This document shows positions 19,296-28,717 of a DNA stretch of 64,000 nt, one piece after another (position 1 is the stretch's first letter; each line of letters begins with the position of its first letter). Under the pieces are notes generated by a model. The model was not told the DNA's origin. It saw only the letters and a program-made list of their open reading frames with translations, and made no database searches. This DNA comes from Aeromonas aquatica (GTDB taxonomy: Bacteria; Pseudomonadota; Gammaproteobacteria; Enterobacterales; Aeromonadaceae). Made by a program: the position numbers and the translations under genes. The stretch is from contig NZ_JRGL01000087.1 in NCBI RefSeq assembly GCF_000764655.1, forward strand, positions 60,536 through 124,535, read 5' to 3'.

Positions 19296-20123
19296 TCAGG
19301 CCCGTTGTTTGCCGGCCGCGGCATCAGTGCGCCGACGGGGCACTGTCTCAGAGCGCCGGCGCGGCACTATGACGGGGGCGCCGTCGCCGGGGGCGTGCAG
19401 TATGTCGACGTCGGTCTGGTAGAGACGGTCGATGAGCCCCTTGGTCACCACCTCGCGAGCCGGTCCCATGGCCTGAACGCCACCGTTACCGAGGGCGATC
19501 AGCTCGTCGCAGTAGCGGGCGGCGGTGGCGAGATCGTGAATGACGATGAGCACCGTCTTGCCCTCGGCGGTGATCTGGTGGATGGCCTCCATCACCTCGG
19601 TCTGGTGGCCTATGTCCAGGGCGCTGGTGGGCTCGTCCAGCAAGATGATGTCCGCGTCCTGGGCCAGCACCATGGCGAGCCAGACCCGCTGGGCCTGACC
19701 GCCGGACAGCGAATTGGCGCTCTGGTGCCAGATGGCGTCCAGCTGCATCCGCTCGCGAGCCCAGTTGACCATGCGGGCGTCCTCCGCGCTCCACTGATTG
19801 AACCAGCCTTGGTGGGGATGGCGGCCGTATTGCACCAGCTGCTCCACCAGGATGCCCGCAGGCACCAGAGGGCGCTGGGGCAGGTAGGCGAGCTCCCGGG
19901 CCAATGCCTTCATGCCGTGGCTCGCCAGCGGCTTGCCCTTGAGCAGGATCTCCCCGCTCTGGGGCTGCTCTTGCCCCGCCAGCAGCTTGAGCAGGGTGGA
20001 CTTGCCGCCGCCGTTGGGGCCGACGATGCCCACCAGCTTGCCCTTGGGCAGGGTGAAGGAGACGTCGTCGAAGACGGATTTGTGCTGATAGCCGAAACGC
20101 AGGTTATTCACGCAGAGGGTCAT
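19296..20123 (-). CDS. Ferric-siderophore ABC transporter ATPase (FepC family)
   Basis: The energy-coupling subunit of an iron-siderophore importer, 275 residues. It has Walker A GPNGGGKST near residue 35, the Q-loop LPQRP, the signature LSGGQAQRVWLA and Walker B ILLDEPTSALD followed by the switch histidine in VIHDL. The C-terminal end is basic and low in complexity (PRRRSETVPRRR). It is last in the leftward group exporter-receptor-permease-permease-ATPase, 43 bases after the second permease gene. Substrate is inferred from context to be ferric amonabactin. Confidence 0.93.
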   Translation of the reverse strand: MTLCVNNLRFGYQHKSVFDDVSFTLPKGKLVGIVGPNGGGKSTLLKLLAGQEQPQSGEILLKGKPLASHGMKALARELAYLPQRPLVPAGILVEQLVQYGRHPHQGWFNQWSAEDARMVNWARERMQLDAIWHQSANSLSGGQAQRVWLAMVLAQDADIILLDEPTSALDIGHQTEVMEAIHQITAEGKTVLIVIHDLATAARYCDELIALGNGGVQAMGPAREVVTKGLIDRLYQTDVDILHAPGDGAPVIVPRRRSETVPRRRTDAAAGKQRA

Positions 20124-20166
20124 AGGAGGGCCCCTTGTCGGTGTTGGAAAAGGATGGAGTGCATCA

Positions 20167-21237
20167 TCAGTCGGCTCTCTGCCTGTCTTTGATAAGGATG
20201 AACAGCAGCAACAGGCCGCCGAGGATACGGGTCATGATGCCGGTGGCGACCTCGTGGGGGCTGGCCAGCACCCGCACCAGGGTGTCGCTCGTCAGCAGCA
20301 GCAGGGCACCGCACAGGGCCGCTATCCAGAGCGGCACTATGCGATCCCGGGAGAGCCAGGAGGCGAGAATGGGGGCCGCCATGGCGATGAACACCACGGG
20401 GCCGCCGATGGCGGTGCCGAGCGCCGCCACCATGATAGCCTGGGCCAGTACTCCGAGCTGCACCCGGTTGACGTTCACCCCCAGCGTCTGGGCCGTGATG
20501 GGGCCGAGGCGCAGCACGCCGAGGGCGCGGGAGAGATAAATGATCCAGGGGCAGATCAGCAGGATCAGTATCCCCACCGGCGCCACGGTACCATAGCCCT
20601 GGCCGACGAAGTTGCCCATGTTCCACAGGTAGAGGCTGCTGAGGTGCACCAGGGACTGGGTGGACATGGCGAACTGGCCGATGGCGTTCATCAGCTCGGA
20701 GACGCCGATGCCGATCACCACGAACAGGTAGCCCTGCTCCCCCGGCTTGTTGCACAGGGCGTAGAGCACCATGGCGGCGAACAGGGCGCCGAGGGGCGCG
20801 GCCCACCAGGGCCAGCTGCCCAGGGTCAGGTAGAGGGAGAAGATGATGATGGCCAGGGAGGCTCCCTCGTTGACCCCGATCATGTCCGGGGTGGCGAGGC
20901 GGTTGCGGATCAGGGTCTGCACCAGGCAACCGGAGAGGCCCATGGCGGCACCTGCCACCAGCACGGCGACGATGCGCGGCAGCCGGATCTTGAACACCGT
21001 CACCTGATCGAGTCGGCTCCCCTCACCGAGCAGGGTCTGGACGACTCCCAGCATGGTGATCTTGCCGGAGCCCAGAGTCAGCGCCAGCAGGGAGAGCAGC
21101 ACCAGGGCGACGATCAGCGCGAGCGTGATAAGCCAGGCGCGGCGTTCGAGCAGCAGGGTGCGGGAGCCCAGGCGCAGGCAGAGGGTGCCGGCGGGGAGGG
21201 GGTAGGGGGCAGGGGCGTCGTGGATGGCGTTATGCAT
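20167..21237 (-). CDS. FecCD-family siderophore permease (FepG-like)
   Basis: An inner-membrane permease of 356 residues with about nine to ten hydrophobic segments, after a cytoplasmic leader of some 33 residues. The family pattern is clear: FKIRLPRIVAVLVAGAAMGLSG, then LATPDMIGVNEGA, and in the C-terminal third the LG......GPVVFIAMAAPI segment that contacts the ATPase. FepG-like pairing with the FepD-like protein at 21248-22264 gives a heterodimeric importer; the two genes are ten bases apart. Confidence 0.92.
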   Translation of the reverse strand: MHNAIHDAPAPYPLPAGTLCLRLGSRTLLLERRAWLITLALIVALVLLSLLALTLGSGKITMLGVVQTLLGEGSRLDQVTVFKIRLPRIVAVLVAGAAMGLSGCLVQTLIRNRLATPDMIGVNEGASLAIIIFSLYLTLGSWPWWAAPLGALFAAMVLYALCNKPGEQGYLFVVIGIGVSELMNAIGQFAMSTQSLVHLSSLYLWNMGNFVGQGYGTVAPVGILILLICPWIIYLSRALGVLRLGPITAQTLGVNVNRVQLGVLAQAIMVAALGTAIGGPVVFIAMAAPILASWLSRDRIVPLWIAALCGALLLLTSDTLVRVLASPHEVATGIMTRILGGLLLLFILIKDRQRAD

Positions 21238-21247
21238 GGGAGGCTCC

Positions 21248-22264
21248 TTATTTGACGGCCAGCAGGGAGCGGAAACCGCCGCTGCGCACCACCAGGATGA
21301 GCACGGGGGCGCCGATCAGCGCCAGTATCACCCCGTTGGGCAGTTCGAACGGCTGCAGCAGCCAGCGCGCCAGTATGTCCGCGCCGAGCAGGAACAAGAC
21401 GCCGAACAGGGCGGAGAAGCGCACCTGAATGGACAGGCGCACCGGCTCCACCAGGCGGGCACAGTAGGCGGCGAGGAAACCGACGAAGCCGATGGGGCCG
21501 GCGATGGCGATGGCGCAGGCGGTGAACAGGGTGGCGGCCAGCAGCACCCCGATGCGCACCCGGGTCGGCCGGATGCCGAGCGCCTGGGCCTGATTGTCCC
21601 CCATCTGCATCAGGGTGAGCTGACGGCACAGGGCCAGGGTCAGCAGCAGGCCCGCGAGGGCGAAGGGCACCACCGTCAGCACCGAATCGAGGCTGGAGGC
21701 GGCGAGCGACCCCAGGTTCCAGAAGCGGAATTGCTCCAGCACCACCTTGTTCGAGAGCAGCAGGAAGTTGGAGAGGCCGCCGAAGGTGGCGGAGAGGGCG
21801 ACCCCCACCAGGATGAGCTTGAGCGGGTTGGAGCGACCCACCATCAGGCCGAGGCCGAGCACGACGAGGTTGCCGAGCAGGGCCCCCATGCCGGACCAGA
21901 GCAGGTATCCGTAGGCCGATTCGACACCGAAATAGGTGAGGCCGATCACCAGGGCGAAGACGGCGCCGGCGTTGACGCCGAGCAGGCCGGGTTCGGCCAG
22001 GGGGTTGCGGGTGGCGCTCTGCAGCATGGAGGCGGCCAGCGCGAGGCAGGCGCCCACCACCAGGGCCGCCAAGGTGCGGGGCAGGCGCAGGGTGTTGACT
22101 ATCATGGCGAGTTTTTCATCGGCCACGAGGGCGGGATCGCCCAGCAGGAAACCGGCGACCTCGCGGCCACCATAGACACCGGCCCCGGTGGCCAGTGACA
22201 GTGAAATCAGCAGGAAGAGGAGCAGCACTCCGAGCCAGAACAGCTGTGCTTGGTATCTGAGCAC
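21248..22264 (-). CDS. FecCD-family siderophore permease (FepD-like)
   Basis: The second permease subunit, 338 residues with many membrane segments. It has the hallmark LRLPRTLAALVVGACLALAA, NPLAEPGLLGVNAGA and AGPIGFVGFLA motifs of the BtuC/FecCD family. It precedes the FepG-like gene by ten bases. A terminator-like hairpin at 22300-22325 lies between it and the receptor gene, so its expression may be lower than the receptor's or come from read-through. Confidence 0.92.
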   Translation of the reverse strand: MLRYQAQLFWLGVLLLFLLISLSLATGAGVYGGREVAGFLLGDPALVADEKLAMIVNTLRLPRTLAALVVGACLALAASMLQSATRNPLAEPGLLGVNAGAVFALVIGLTYFGVESAYGYLLWSGMGALLGNLVVLGLGLMVGRSNPLKLILVGVALSATFGGLSNFLLLSNKVVLEQFRFWNLGSLAASSLDSVLTVVPFALAGLLLTLALCRQLTLMQMGDNQAQALGIRPTRVRIGVLLAATLFTACAIAIAGPIGFVGFLAAYCARLVEPVRLSIQVRFSALFGVLFLLGADILARWLLQPFELPNGVILALIGAPVLILVVRSGGFRSLLAVK

Positions 22265-22299
22265 TCAATGACTCCTTTCAATTAGGGGCAGTAGAAACG

Positions 22300-22325
22300 C
22301 AAAAAGGGAGCCCTGTCGGGCTCCC
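22300..22325 (-). terminator. Hairpin with T-run after the receptor gene
   Basis: GGGAGCCC pairs with GGGCTCCC around TGTC. On the minus strand it is followed by five T. It lies in the 76-base gap between receptor and permease genes and probably gives partial termination. Confidence 0.8.
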
Positions 22326-22340
22326 TGCACAAGGGGGGGA

Positions 22341-24314
22341 TTACATCTTGTAATCGATCCCGGCATAGACGGTACGACCTTCCAGGATGAAGTCGGCGTC
22401 GGTGGCGACCTGATCACGTTGAGTATTGGTGAGATTGGTGATGCCGAGCTTGAAGTCCAGGGCCGGTGTGACGGCCCAGTTAGTGTTCACGTCCAGAGTC
22501 TGGTAGTGCTTGGACTTGAGCGCCTGGGAGTTGTGCATCGGCACCTTGATGAACTGGCTGCCGACATATTGCCAAGCCAGGTTGGCACTGACCACGTCGC
22601 TCGCCTGCCAGTCCAGACCGAGGTTGCCGGTGTGCTCCGGGGTCTTGGCCAGATCTTGACCGGTGCTCTTGTCCTCGGAGTCCAGCAGGGTCCAGTTACC
22701 GGTCAGCTGCACGTTGTCCAGTACGTCGACCCAGCCGCTCAGCTCCAGACCCTTGATGCGGGCCTTCTTGACGTTGAGGTAGGTCATCACACTCGGGTTG
22801 TAACCGGGGCCCCACTGATCGCTCTGGATCAGATCCTCGATATCGTTGTGGAAGCCGGTCAGCCCGGCGCCGAAGCGGGCGCTCTCGTAGGCGGTGCCAA
22901 GCTCATAGCTGACCGCGGTTTCCGGTTTCAGATCCGGGTTGCCTATCACCTGGCAGGCGCCGCGGCAGGCGGTGGTGGAGAAGCCTTCGCTGGACTGGGC
23001 CAGGGTCGGTGCCTTGAACGCCTTGCCGGCGCCACCCTTGATCACCCACTCGTCGGTCAGGGTGTAGAGGGCGTAGGCACGGGGGCTGAACTCGGTGCCA
23101 TAGGTCTCGTGGTGATCCAGACGACCGGAGAGGGTCAGGGCCAGATCGCCGAAACCGAATTCGTCCTGCAGATAGACGGCGCTCTGGGACGCATCCACGC
23201 TGCCGTTGGCGATGTTGCGGCTGTGCTCCAGCTCGGTCTTGCGCAGCTCGGCACCGGAAGTCAGCAGATGCTCACCCAGGTAGCCGCTGACCTGACCGTC
23301 GACGGTGTTGTTGGTCTGGGTGACATCGGCGGCGCCGCCATTGAGCTGGGAGTCGTCCATCAGATCTACTTGCTCGAAGTAGTAGCGGACCCGGCTGTCA
23401 AAGTGCTGCCAGCGGCCGTTGTGGCTTACTCCCAGGCTCAGGCGATCGAGGTTCTGCACGTTGTGGGCGGTGGCTGGCGCCGTTGCTGCGCGCGGCACGT
23501 TGTTGAAGTAGCTGTCCATGTCGTTCTGGTTGTAGCCCAGATCGAATTCCACGTCCTGGTTGTCGGCAACCAGCCACTTCAGGCCGGTCAGCACGTTGAC
23601 CACTTCGCGTTTTTCCAGCGCATCGGCGTCCGGGTTGTTGGACTGATCGCTCTTCCAGCGGTCACGCTGATAGCCTTCGACCACTATGTTGCCGAGCAAC
23701 TTGTTGTCGATGAGGGCGCCGGACACATAGGCGCTGCCCTGGTTGGCATCGCCGCCGTCACCCTTGGTCGGGATGCTGTGGGTATAGCCGACGGAGGCTT
23801 CGGTCTTCTCGGTGGCCTGGCGCAGGATCACGTTGACCACGCCCCCCAGGGCATCGGCACCGTACAGGGAGGAGACGGGGCCACGGATCACTTCGATGCG
23901 CTCGATGGCCGCCATGGGAATGGAGCTCAGGTCGAAGTCGTTGCCATAGGCGCTGCCCAGGGTCTCGCGGGCATTGACGCGCTTGCCGTTGATCAGCAGC
24001 AGGGTGTAGTCACCGCCCATGCCACGGATCTTGATCTCGTTACGGCCGGTGGGGTTGGTGGCGATGATGTTGACGCCAGGCACATGCTTGAGCGCATCGC
24101 CGATGTTGTTGACGTTCATCTTGTCCAGATCGGCGCGGCTCACGACCGAGACGCTGGCCGGGGCCGTGAACTCGGTGTGCTTGGTCTGGGTCGCGGTGAC
24201 CACCACGGTCTCGTTGGCCTTGGTCGGCTCGGCCTGAGCCAGACCCGGCAGGGCCAGCAGACCGAGGGAGAGCAAAATGGGGTTCAATTTAAAGACGCCG
24301 TGCTGCAACTGCAT
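22341..24314 (-). CDS. fstC: TonB-dependent catecholate siderophore receptor (FstC-like)
   Basis: An outer-membrane receptor of 657 residues. A signal peptide (ending GLAQA near residue 29) is followed by the TonB box ETVVVTA, a plug domain (PGVNIIATNPTGRNEIKIRGMGGDYTLLLINGKRVN, shown here only as a family landmark region about 80-115), ERIEVIRGPVSSLYG, and a 22-strand barrel ending in aromatic-rich VYAGIDYKM. It resembles CirA/IrgA-type receptors. A. salmonicida FstC is known as the amonabactin receptor, and the location inside the amo locus supports the same role; the symbol is by context. The start at 24314 was chosen because it begins the signal peptide. Confidence 0.9.
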   Translation of the reverse strand: MQLQHGVFKLNPILLSLGLLALPGLAQAEPTKANETVVVTATQTKHTEFTAPASVSVVSRADLDKMNVNNIGDALKHVPGVNIIATNPTGRNEIKIRGMGGDYTLLLINGKRVNARETLGSAYGNDFDLSSIPMAAIERIEVIRGPVSSLYGADALGGVVNVILRQATEKTEASVGYTHSIPTKGDGGDANQGSAYVSGALIDNKLLGNIVVEGYQRDRWKSDQSNNPDADALEKREVVNVLTGLKWLVADNQDVEFDLGYNQNDMDSYFNNVPRAATAPATAHNVQNLDRLSLGVSHNGRWQHFDSRVRYYFEQVDLMDDSQLNGGAADVTQTNNTVDGQVSGYLGEHLLTSGAELRKTELEHSRNIANGSVDASQSAVYLQDEFGFGDLALTLSGRLDHHETYGTEFSPRAYALYTLTDEWVIKGGAGKAFKAPTLAQSSEGFSTTACRGACQVIGNPDLKPETAVSYELGTAYESARFGAGLTGFHNDIEDLIQSDQWGPGYNPSVMTYLNVKKARIKGLELSGWVDVLDNVQLTGNWTLLDSEDKSTGQDLAKTPEHTGNLGLDWQASDVVSANLAWQYVGSQFIKVPMHNSQALKSKHYQTLDVNTNWAVTPALDFKLGITNLTNTQRDQVATDADFILEGRTVYAGIDYKM

Positions 24315-24373
24315 TGTAAAAACTCCATGGATAAAGCCGAGGTTATGGGTTCCGGGCTCTTCTGGTCCGGTGC

Positions 24374-25612
24374 TCACTGACTTCCTTGTCTGGCAGTGCC
24401 AGGGGCAGGATTATTGTTGTTTTGTATCCGCGCCAGTCCCCGGATGAGGAACCAGACGCCCGCGCAGGCCAACAGGCCGCAGGCGATATTGATCCAGGCG
24501 AGCGTAGCGAAGCCGTGCAGGACGCCGCTCTCGTCCGAGATGAGGAACTTGGCCGACAGCAGGCTGCCGAGTCCGGCCGCCACATTGGTGACCGTGCCCT
24601 GGAATGACATGAAGGCGGCACGCTGATGGGGAGCCGGAATGGCAGCGGTGACGGCTAGCGTGGTGCTGGCACGGGCCGAACTCAGGGCCATGAACAGGGT
24701 AAACAGCAGGTAGATGGGCATGCCGGCCGGCAGGGCGAAGCCGAGCAGGGTCACCAGGGCCAGCAGCAGGCTGGTGAGCAGGATGGCGCCCTGAGCACGG
24801 CCCTTGTCTATCCAGCCGCCGCACAGGCGCATGGTGACCATGCTGGCGAGGCCACCGCACAGGTAGAGGGCGGCGATCTGCTCGCGCGGGAAGCCCTGGT
24901 TGAACTGGAAATAGTTCGCAAAATGCGGGATCAGCAGGAAATGGCCGAACATCTGCAGACTGAGAATGCCGAGGGCGCCCTGACACAGGGGAGAGCTCAG
25001 CAACTGGCGCACGCCGCTGCCGTGGGGGGCGCGGGTGACCGGCAGGGAGGGCAGCAGGCGGCGGCTTATCAGGGCCAGCAGCAGGCCGCAGGCGCCAAAC
25101 AGCAGGAAGGGGCTCTGCCAGCCGAGCCCCTGGGCCAGGGTCAGGGCGATGGGCACGATCAGGATGGCGGCAAGGGAGAACGCCATGCCCACATAGGCGA
25201 GGCGGCGTCCGCGCTCGGCCGGTGGCACCAGATCCAGCACCGCGGCCATCAGGATGGCGGAGAGCGGGCCCGCCACGCAGCCCGACAGGATGAACAGCAG
25301 CAACAGTTGCTGGCTGTCCTGCATCAGGGCGCAGGCCATCAGCAGCAGGAAGCGCAGGGTCAGCAGCAGCAACAGGGCGGGTTTACGGTTGACCCGATCG
25401 AGCCAGGGTGCGGCGAGGATCCCCATCAGGGCGGCCCCCAGGGTCGCGCCGCCACTGAAATAGCCGGTCTGCTCCGGCGCCATGCCGAGGCTGATGACGA
25501 GATCCGGCCCGAGCGGCATCACCATCATCATGCTGCCCATGGAGAGCATGTTGATCAGCATCGCCAGATGAATGGCGGCAGGGATGCTGGAGAGGGCAGA
25601 AACTGGCTTCAT
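24374..25612 (-). CDS. MFS transporter, probable siderophore exporter
   Basis: An inner-membrane major facilitator protein of 412 residues with about twelve membrane segments. A basic A-loop lies between segments 2 and 3 (WLDRVNRKPALL) and a matching GGWIDKGRAQGA loop in the second half. It heads the Fur-controlled leftward group (exporter, receptor, permeases, ATPase), the usual position of EntS-type catecholate exporters, though the sequence itself reads as a general MFS drug/metabolite exporter. The Met at 25612 was chosen over 25711 because the earlier codons would overlap the Fur box. Export of amonabactin is inferred. Confidence 0.85.
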   Translation of the reverse strand: MKPVSALSSIPAAIHLAMLINMLSMGSMMMVMPLGPDLVISLGMAPEQTGYFSGGATLGAALMGILAAPWLDRVNRKPALLLLLTLRFLLLMACALMQDSQQLLLLFILSGCVAGPLSAILMAAVLDLVPPAERGRRLAYVGMAFSLAAILIVPIALTLAQGLGWQSPFLLFGACGLLLALISRRLLPSLPVTRAPHGSGVRQLLSSPLCQGALGILSLQMFGHFLLIPHFANYFQFNQGFPREQIAALYLCGGLASMVTMRLCGGWIDKGRAQGAILLTSLLLALVTLLGFALPAGMPIYLLFTLFMALSSARASTTLAVTAAIPAPHQRAAFMSFQGTVTNVAAGLGSLLSAKFLISDESGVLHGFATLAWINIACGLLACAGVWFLIRGLARIQNNNNPAPGTARQGSQ

Positions 25613-25674
25613 CAGAGGCTGACTCAAAAAAATGAGTCCGAATTGTATCCGAGGGTTTCCGTTGTGACAACAAA

Positions 25675-25689
25675 TGATAACCATTTTTA
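25675..25689 (-). promoter_or_regulatory. Fur box upstream of the exporter-receptor group
   Basis: TGATAAC-C-ATTTTTA matches the 7-1-7 consensus at 11 of 14 arm positions and continues into ATTTGTATTGAGA, suggesting overlapping Fur dimers. It is 63 bases before the exporter start. No gene was recognised elsewhere in 25613-25857. Confidence 0.8.
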
Positions 25690-25857
25690 TTTGTATTGAG
25701 AGGTCTCTCAATGAGTCTTTTGTTTAACGCCATGTAATGACTCTGGCGAATAGCGCATAGCATGTAAATACACAGCAAAATGAAGGGCTTCTGACCCCGA
25801 TATCATTACAATGACGGCACAGGGTGGGAAGATAACGACGGCAGGAAGGGGGAGACG

Positions 25858-26613
25858 ATGATGAGAGGGTGGCGATGGATCTGGCTGTGGTGCTGCTGTG
25901 GGCTCTGGGCCTTGCCGCTGCACGCCGAGGTCAAGGTGATCCCCGTGTTTGAGGCGCCGGCCATGGTGCAGACTCTGAAGGATATCTACCCGGCGCTCGG
26001 GGTGAGCGCCATGGGCAATCAGCTGGTGCTGAGCGGCACACCCGCGCAGTTGCAGGAGGCAGAGGCAACCCTGAACCAGCTCAACCAGCCACCCCAGAGT
26101 CTGCTCATCGAGTGGCGGGTGGAGGGGGCCTCAAGCGGTCGGCAGTTGGGAGTGGGCGTTGGCAACCATAACGCCAAACGGCAGTGGCTTGTCGAGGGCG
26201 GGGCGCAGGATTATCAGCGCAGCCAGAACGACAGCTGGCAGGTGCGCGGCCTGTCGGGGCGGCCGGTGCTGCTGCAGATGGGCTCCTACCAGCCGGTCAC
26301 CTTCTATCGCTGGCAGGGGGGGCGAGTGGTGGGCATGGTGCCGTTGATCAATGGCCTCTATGCCACCGCGACCCTGATAGGCGATCGGGTGCAGATAGCG
26401 CTCAGCAGTGAGCAGGCCAGGCTGGAGCGGGGTGACATCAAGACAGGGCAGAGCGCCACCGAGGTGAGCGGTACGCCCGGCCAGTGGATGACGGTGGGGG
26501 AGCTCTCCACCACCCAGGCGAGCCGGGGGAGTGAGCTCTCGAATTCGTCACAACTCGGGGTGGCCAGCGGCAGCGAGCGCCAGACATTGCAGATCCGGGT
26601 CACTCGCCAATGA
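25858..26613 (+). CDS. Secretin-like periplasmic protein of unknown role
   Basis: A 251-residue protein with a Trp/Cys-rich signal peptide (cleavage near LHAEV). Residues about 24-80 look like a secretin N-domain (short alternating beta/alpha, QLVLSGTPAQLQEAEATLNQL), followed by SLLIEWRVEGAS, like the start of a secretin core. It lacks the membrane-forming C-terminal secretin part. Such stand-alone proteins occur in Aeromonas and Vibrio; I do not know a function. GGGGGAG precedes the ATG pair at 25858/25861. It is a single gene, divergent from the iron genes. Confidence 0.75.
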   Translation: MMRGWRWIWLWCCCGLWALPLHAEVKVIPVFEAPAMVQTLKDIYPALGVSAMGNQLVLSGTPAQLQEAEATLNQLNQPPQSLLIEWRVEGASSGRQLGVGVGNHNAKRQWLVEGGAQDYQRSQNDSWQVRGLSGRPVLLQMGSYQPVTFYRWQGGRVVGMVPLINGLYATATLIGDRVQIALSSEQARLERGDIKTGQSATEVSGTPGQWMTVGELSTTQASRGSELSNSSQLGVASGSERQTLQIRVTRQ

Positions 26614-26673
26614 GACGCCAAGCGGATCATGTCGTCCCCTGGGTTCGTGATCACCCTGGTTGAACTTGGCTGA

Positions 26674-27144
26674 TCAGTTTCCGGCGTGGGGTTGGTCGAC
26701 GGCGTATTCTCGCAGCTGGCGGCTCTTGAGCAGATACCAGAGCGCCCAGAGGCTGCCGATCAGCACCAGTGCCGTCGGCCAGCTGAACGACCACTTCTGC
26801 AGGTTGAGACTGTGCAGTTGCAGCGCCAGGCCACTCAGGGTCGAGCAGAGCAACAGGCCGCGGCTGTGGCGCCTGAGCCAGGCGCGGGGACTACGGGTCT
26901 GTTGATGGGTGCCGCCGAAGGCGAGCAGCGCCAGCATGGCGGGCAAGTCGCTCAGCAAGCCGAGATAGAGGCTCATCCTGTCCGGATAAAACAGCGTCAG
27001 GATCTCGCTGCCGCTCTCGCGGGTGACCCCCGCCATCAGAAACAGCCAGACCGAGCGGGTCAGCAGCAGGGCGATGGGCCAGAACCAGAGCGGCGGGCGC
27101 AGCTGGCCGTGATCGTCATAGCGGTGTTCGGGATAGAGGGTCAT
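26674..27144 (-). CDS. YfeZ-like inner-membrane protein (DUF2919)
   Basis: A 156-residue protein with four hydrophobic segments (about 18-40, 58-80, 92-110, 118-140). The N-terminal YDDHGQLRPPLWFWPIALLL is the characteristic DUF2919/YfeZ beginning (cytoplasmic tail then first membrane helix). Function is unknown. It is convergent with the secretin-like gene and lies in the same direction as corA, 142 bases downstream of it. Confidence 0.78.
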   Translation of the reverse strand: MTLYPEHRYDDHGQLRPPLWFWPIALLLTRSVWLFLMAGVTRESGSEILTLFYPDRMSLYLGLLSDLPAMLALLAFGGTHQQTRSPRAWLRRHSRGLLLCSTLSGLALQLHSLNLQKWSFSWPTALVLIGSLWALWYLLKSRQLREYAVDQPHAGN

Positions 27145-27286
27145 GAGGCCCTGTCGGAGGTTGAGCGAGTGATGAAGAGGGATATGGGGCGGCGGTTGGC
27201 CCTTTACAAGGCGGGAGTCGGGTCGGAATTGATCGGGGGCCCTGCCCCCAATCCATCTTCTTCACCGTCCGGCACTCTTCGGTGTG

Positions 27287-28234
27287 TTACAGCCAGCCCT
27301 TGCGCTTGAAGAACAGGCCGGTGCCGAGCGACGACATCACCATCAGCACCAGCGACATCTGATAGCCATACTCCCAGGCGAGCTCCGGCATGCGGCCGAA
27401 GTTCATGCCGTAGATGCTGGCGATCAGGGTCGGTGGCAGGAAGATCACCGCGGCCACCGAGAAGATCTTGATCACCTTGTTCTGCTCCAGATTGGTCACC
27501 CCCATGGAGGCCTCCAGCTGGAAGTTGATCTTGTCGAACAGGAACTGGGTGTGGGGCAGCAGGGACTCCACATCGTGCAGCATCTCGTCGATCCACTTGT
27601 TCTGCTCGCTGGTCATGCGCTGGCGCAGGCTGCGCTTGAGGAAACGCAGGGCGCGGCGGGTATCGTGCAGGGAGAGGCGGATCTGGCCGTTGGCCTCTTC
27701 CTGGGCCATCAGCTCCTTGAGCATGGCGTTGATCTGATCCGGCTCAAAAATCTGGTCTGCGGTGTTTTCCAGGGTTTTGTAACCGTCTTCGATGAGATCG
27801 GAGAGATATTCCACCTTCAGATTCTGTACTTCCAGCAGGATATCGAGGGCATTCTCCACTTCCAGCCTGTCCTGACGCATGTAATGGCGCAGCAGGCGCA
27901 CCAGGCCGATGTCATCCTCGCGGATGCTGATCAGCAGGTTGTTGCGCAGGGTGAAGGAGACGTGGACACCCTTGGTGTCGCGGCCGATCCGCTGGGGGAA
28001 CAGGGAGTGGATGTGCAGGCCGTCGGTGTCCCAGTAGAAACGGGCGGAGGCCTCGATGTCGTCCAGCTCTTCCTTGTCCGGTACCTCTTCCAGGAAGAGG
28101 CCCGTCAACCATTCTCGCTCCGCCGTGTCCGGCTTGTAGGCATCCAGCCAGACGGTGTTGTCGGGGACTATGTCGTCCGGCCCGAGCGTGACTATGTCCA
28201 GCACCTTGTTATTGAGAATGTAGGCGGTGATCAT
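27287..28234 (-). CDS. corA: CorA-type magnesium/cobalt transporter
   Basis: An inner-membrane Mg2+ channel of 315 residues, forming a pentamer in the family. A long cytoplasmic N-terminal domain (1-250) is followed by two C-terminal membrane helices, with the invariant selectivity motif YGMNFG near residue 276 and a basic tail (KRKGWL). The start at 28234 has GGGGGG upstream. The intergenic region upstream (28235-28717) carries decayed copies of the ETF-QO 3' end and no gene. Confidence 0.93.
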   Translation of the reverse strand: MITAYILNNKVLDIVTLGPDDIVPDNTVWLDAYKPDTAEREWLTGLFLEEVPDKEELDDIEASARFYWDTDGLHIHSLFPQRIGRDTKGVHVSFTLRNNLLISIREDDIGLVRLLRHYMRQDRLEVENALDILLEVQNLKVEYLSDLIEDGYKTLENTADQIFEPDQINAMLKELMAQEEANGQIRLSLHDTRRALRFLKRSLRQRMTSEQNKWIDEMLHDVESLLPHTQFLFDKINFQLEASMGVTNLEQNKVIKIFSVAAVIFLPPTLIASIYGMNFGRMPELAWEYGYQMSLVLMVMSSLGTGLFFKRKGWL

Positions 28235-28530
28235 CTGTCCCCCCTTAAGAAGTCGTGGGTAATCAGGGATGGTTGCACAGGTTCATGCGGCCCTAGATCG
28301 CACAGAAAGCGATCCCATGAAATAGCGTAGCGAGGCCGATGGACAACCTGAATGCGGCGAACTATACAGGGGCTCGCCGCGCTTGTCAGGGGCTATTCAT
28401 CAGGGTTTCGGCCTGTTCGCTCAAAAAAACAGCGAGGTCGGATCAGCGGTTCCGGCCTCGAAAGCAGGGATATCTGCCTCCTGTTATTCCCCTGCCGAGC
28501 CAGAGGAACAAGAGGGCAGGCGTCATATGG

Positions 28531-28710
28531 CTGGGCTGTGGGGGCCGAGCCGATCCTGAGCGGGATCCAGACGATATTCTGGGTTTGAGCATCCTCGATG
28601 TCGCAGGTTTTCTCACATATTGGGGGTGTTGGGGCCCGCTCCCCCCTGGGGCGGCGTCCAGACGATGTTCTGGGCTTGAGCATCCTCGATGTCGCAGCTT
28701 TCCCCACATC
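28531..28710 (-). repeat. Two decayed tandem copies of the ETF-QO 3' end
   Basis: The last 90-odd bases of the ETF-QO gene (28718-28808) recur twice downstream. The landmark CCAGACGAT lies in the gene at 28763, and again at 28658 and 28567, steps of 105 and 91 bases. On the minus strand both copies still translate to TCDIEDAQTQNIVW-like peptides, compared with TCDIKDPSQNIVW in the gene. They lack a start and have diverged, so they are remnants. No gene was recognised in the rest of 28235-28530. Confidence 0.85.
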
Positions 28711-28717
28711 CCACATC

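Noticed and set aside
22419..24380. 653-codon open frame opposite the TonB-dependent receptor
   Set aside because: Receptor motifs and signal peptide on the minus strand are decisive; the plus frame is Val/Gly-rich shadow.
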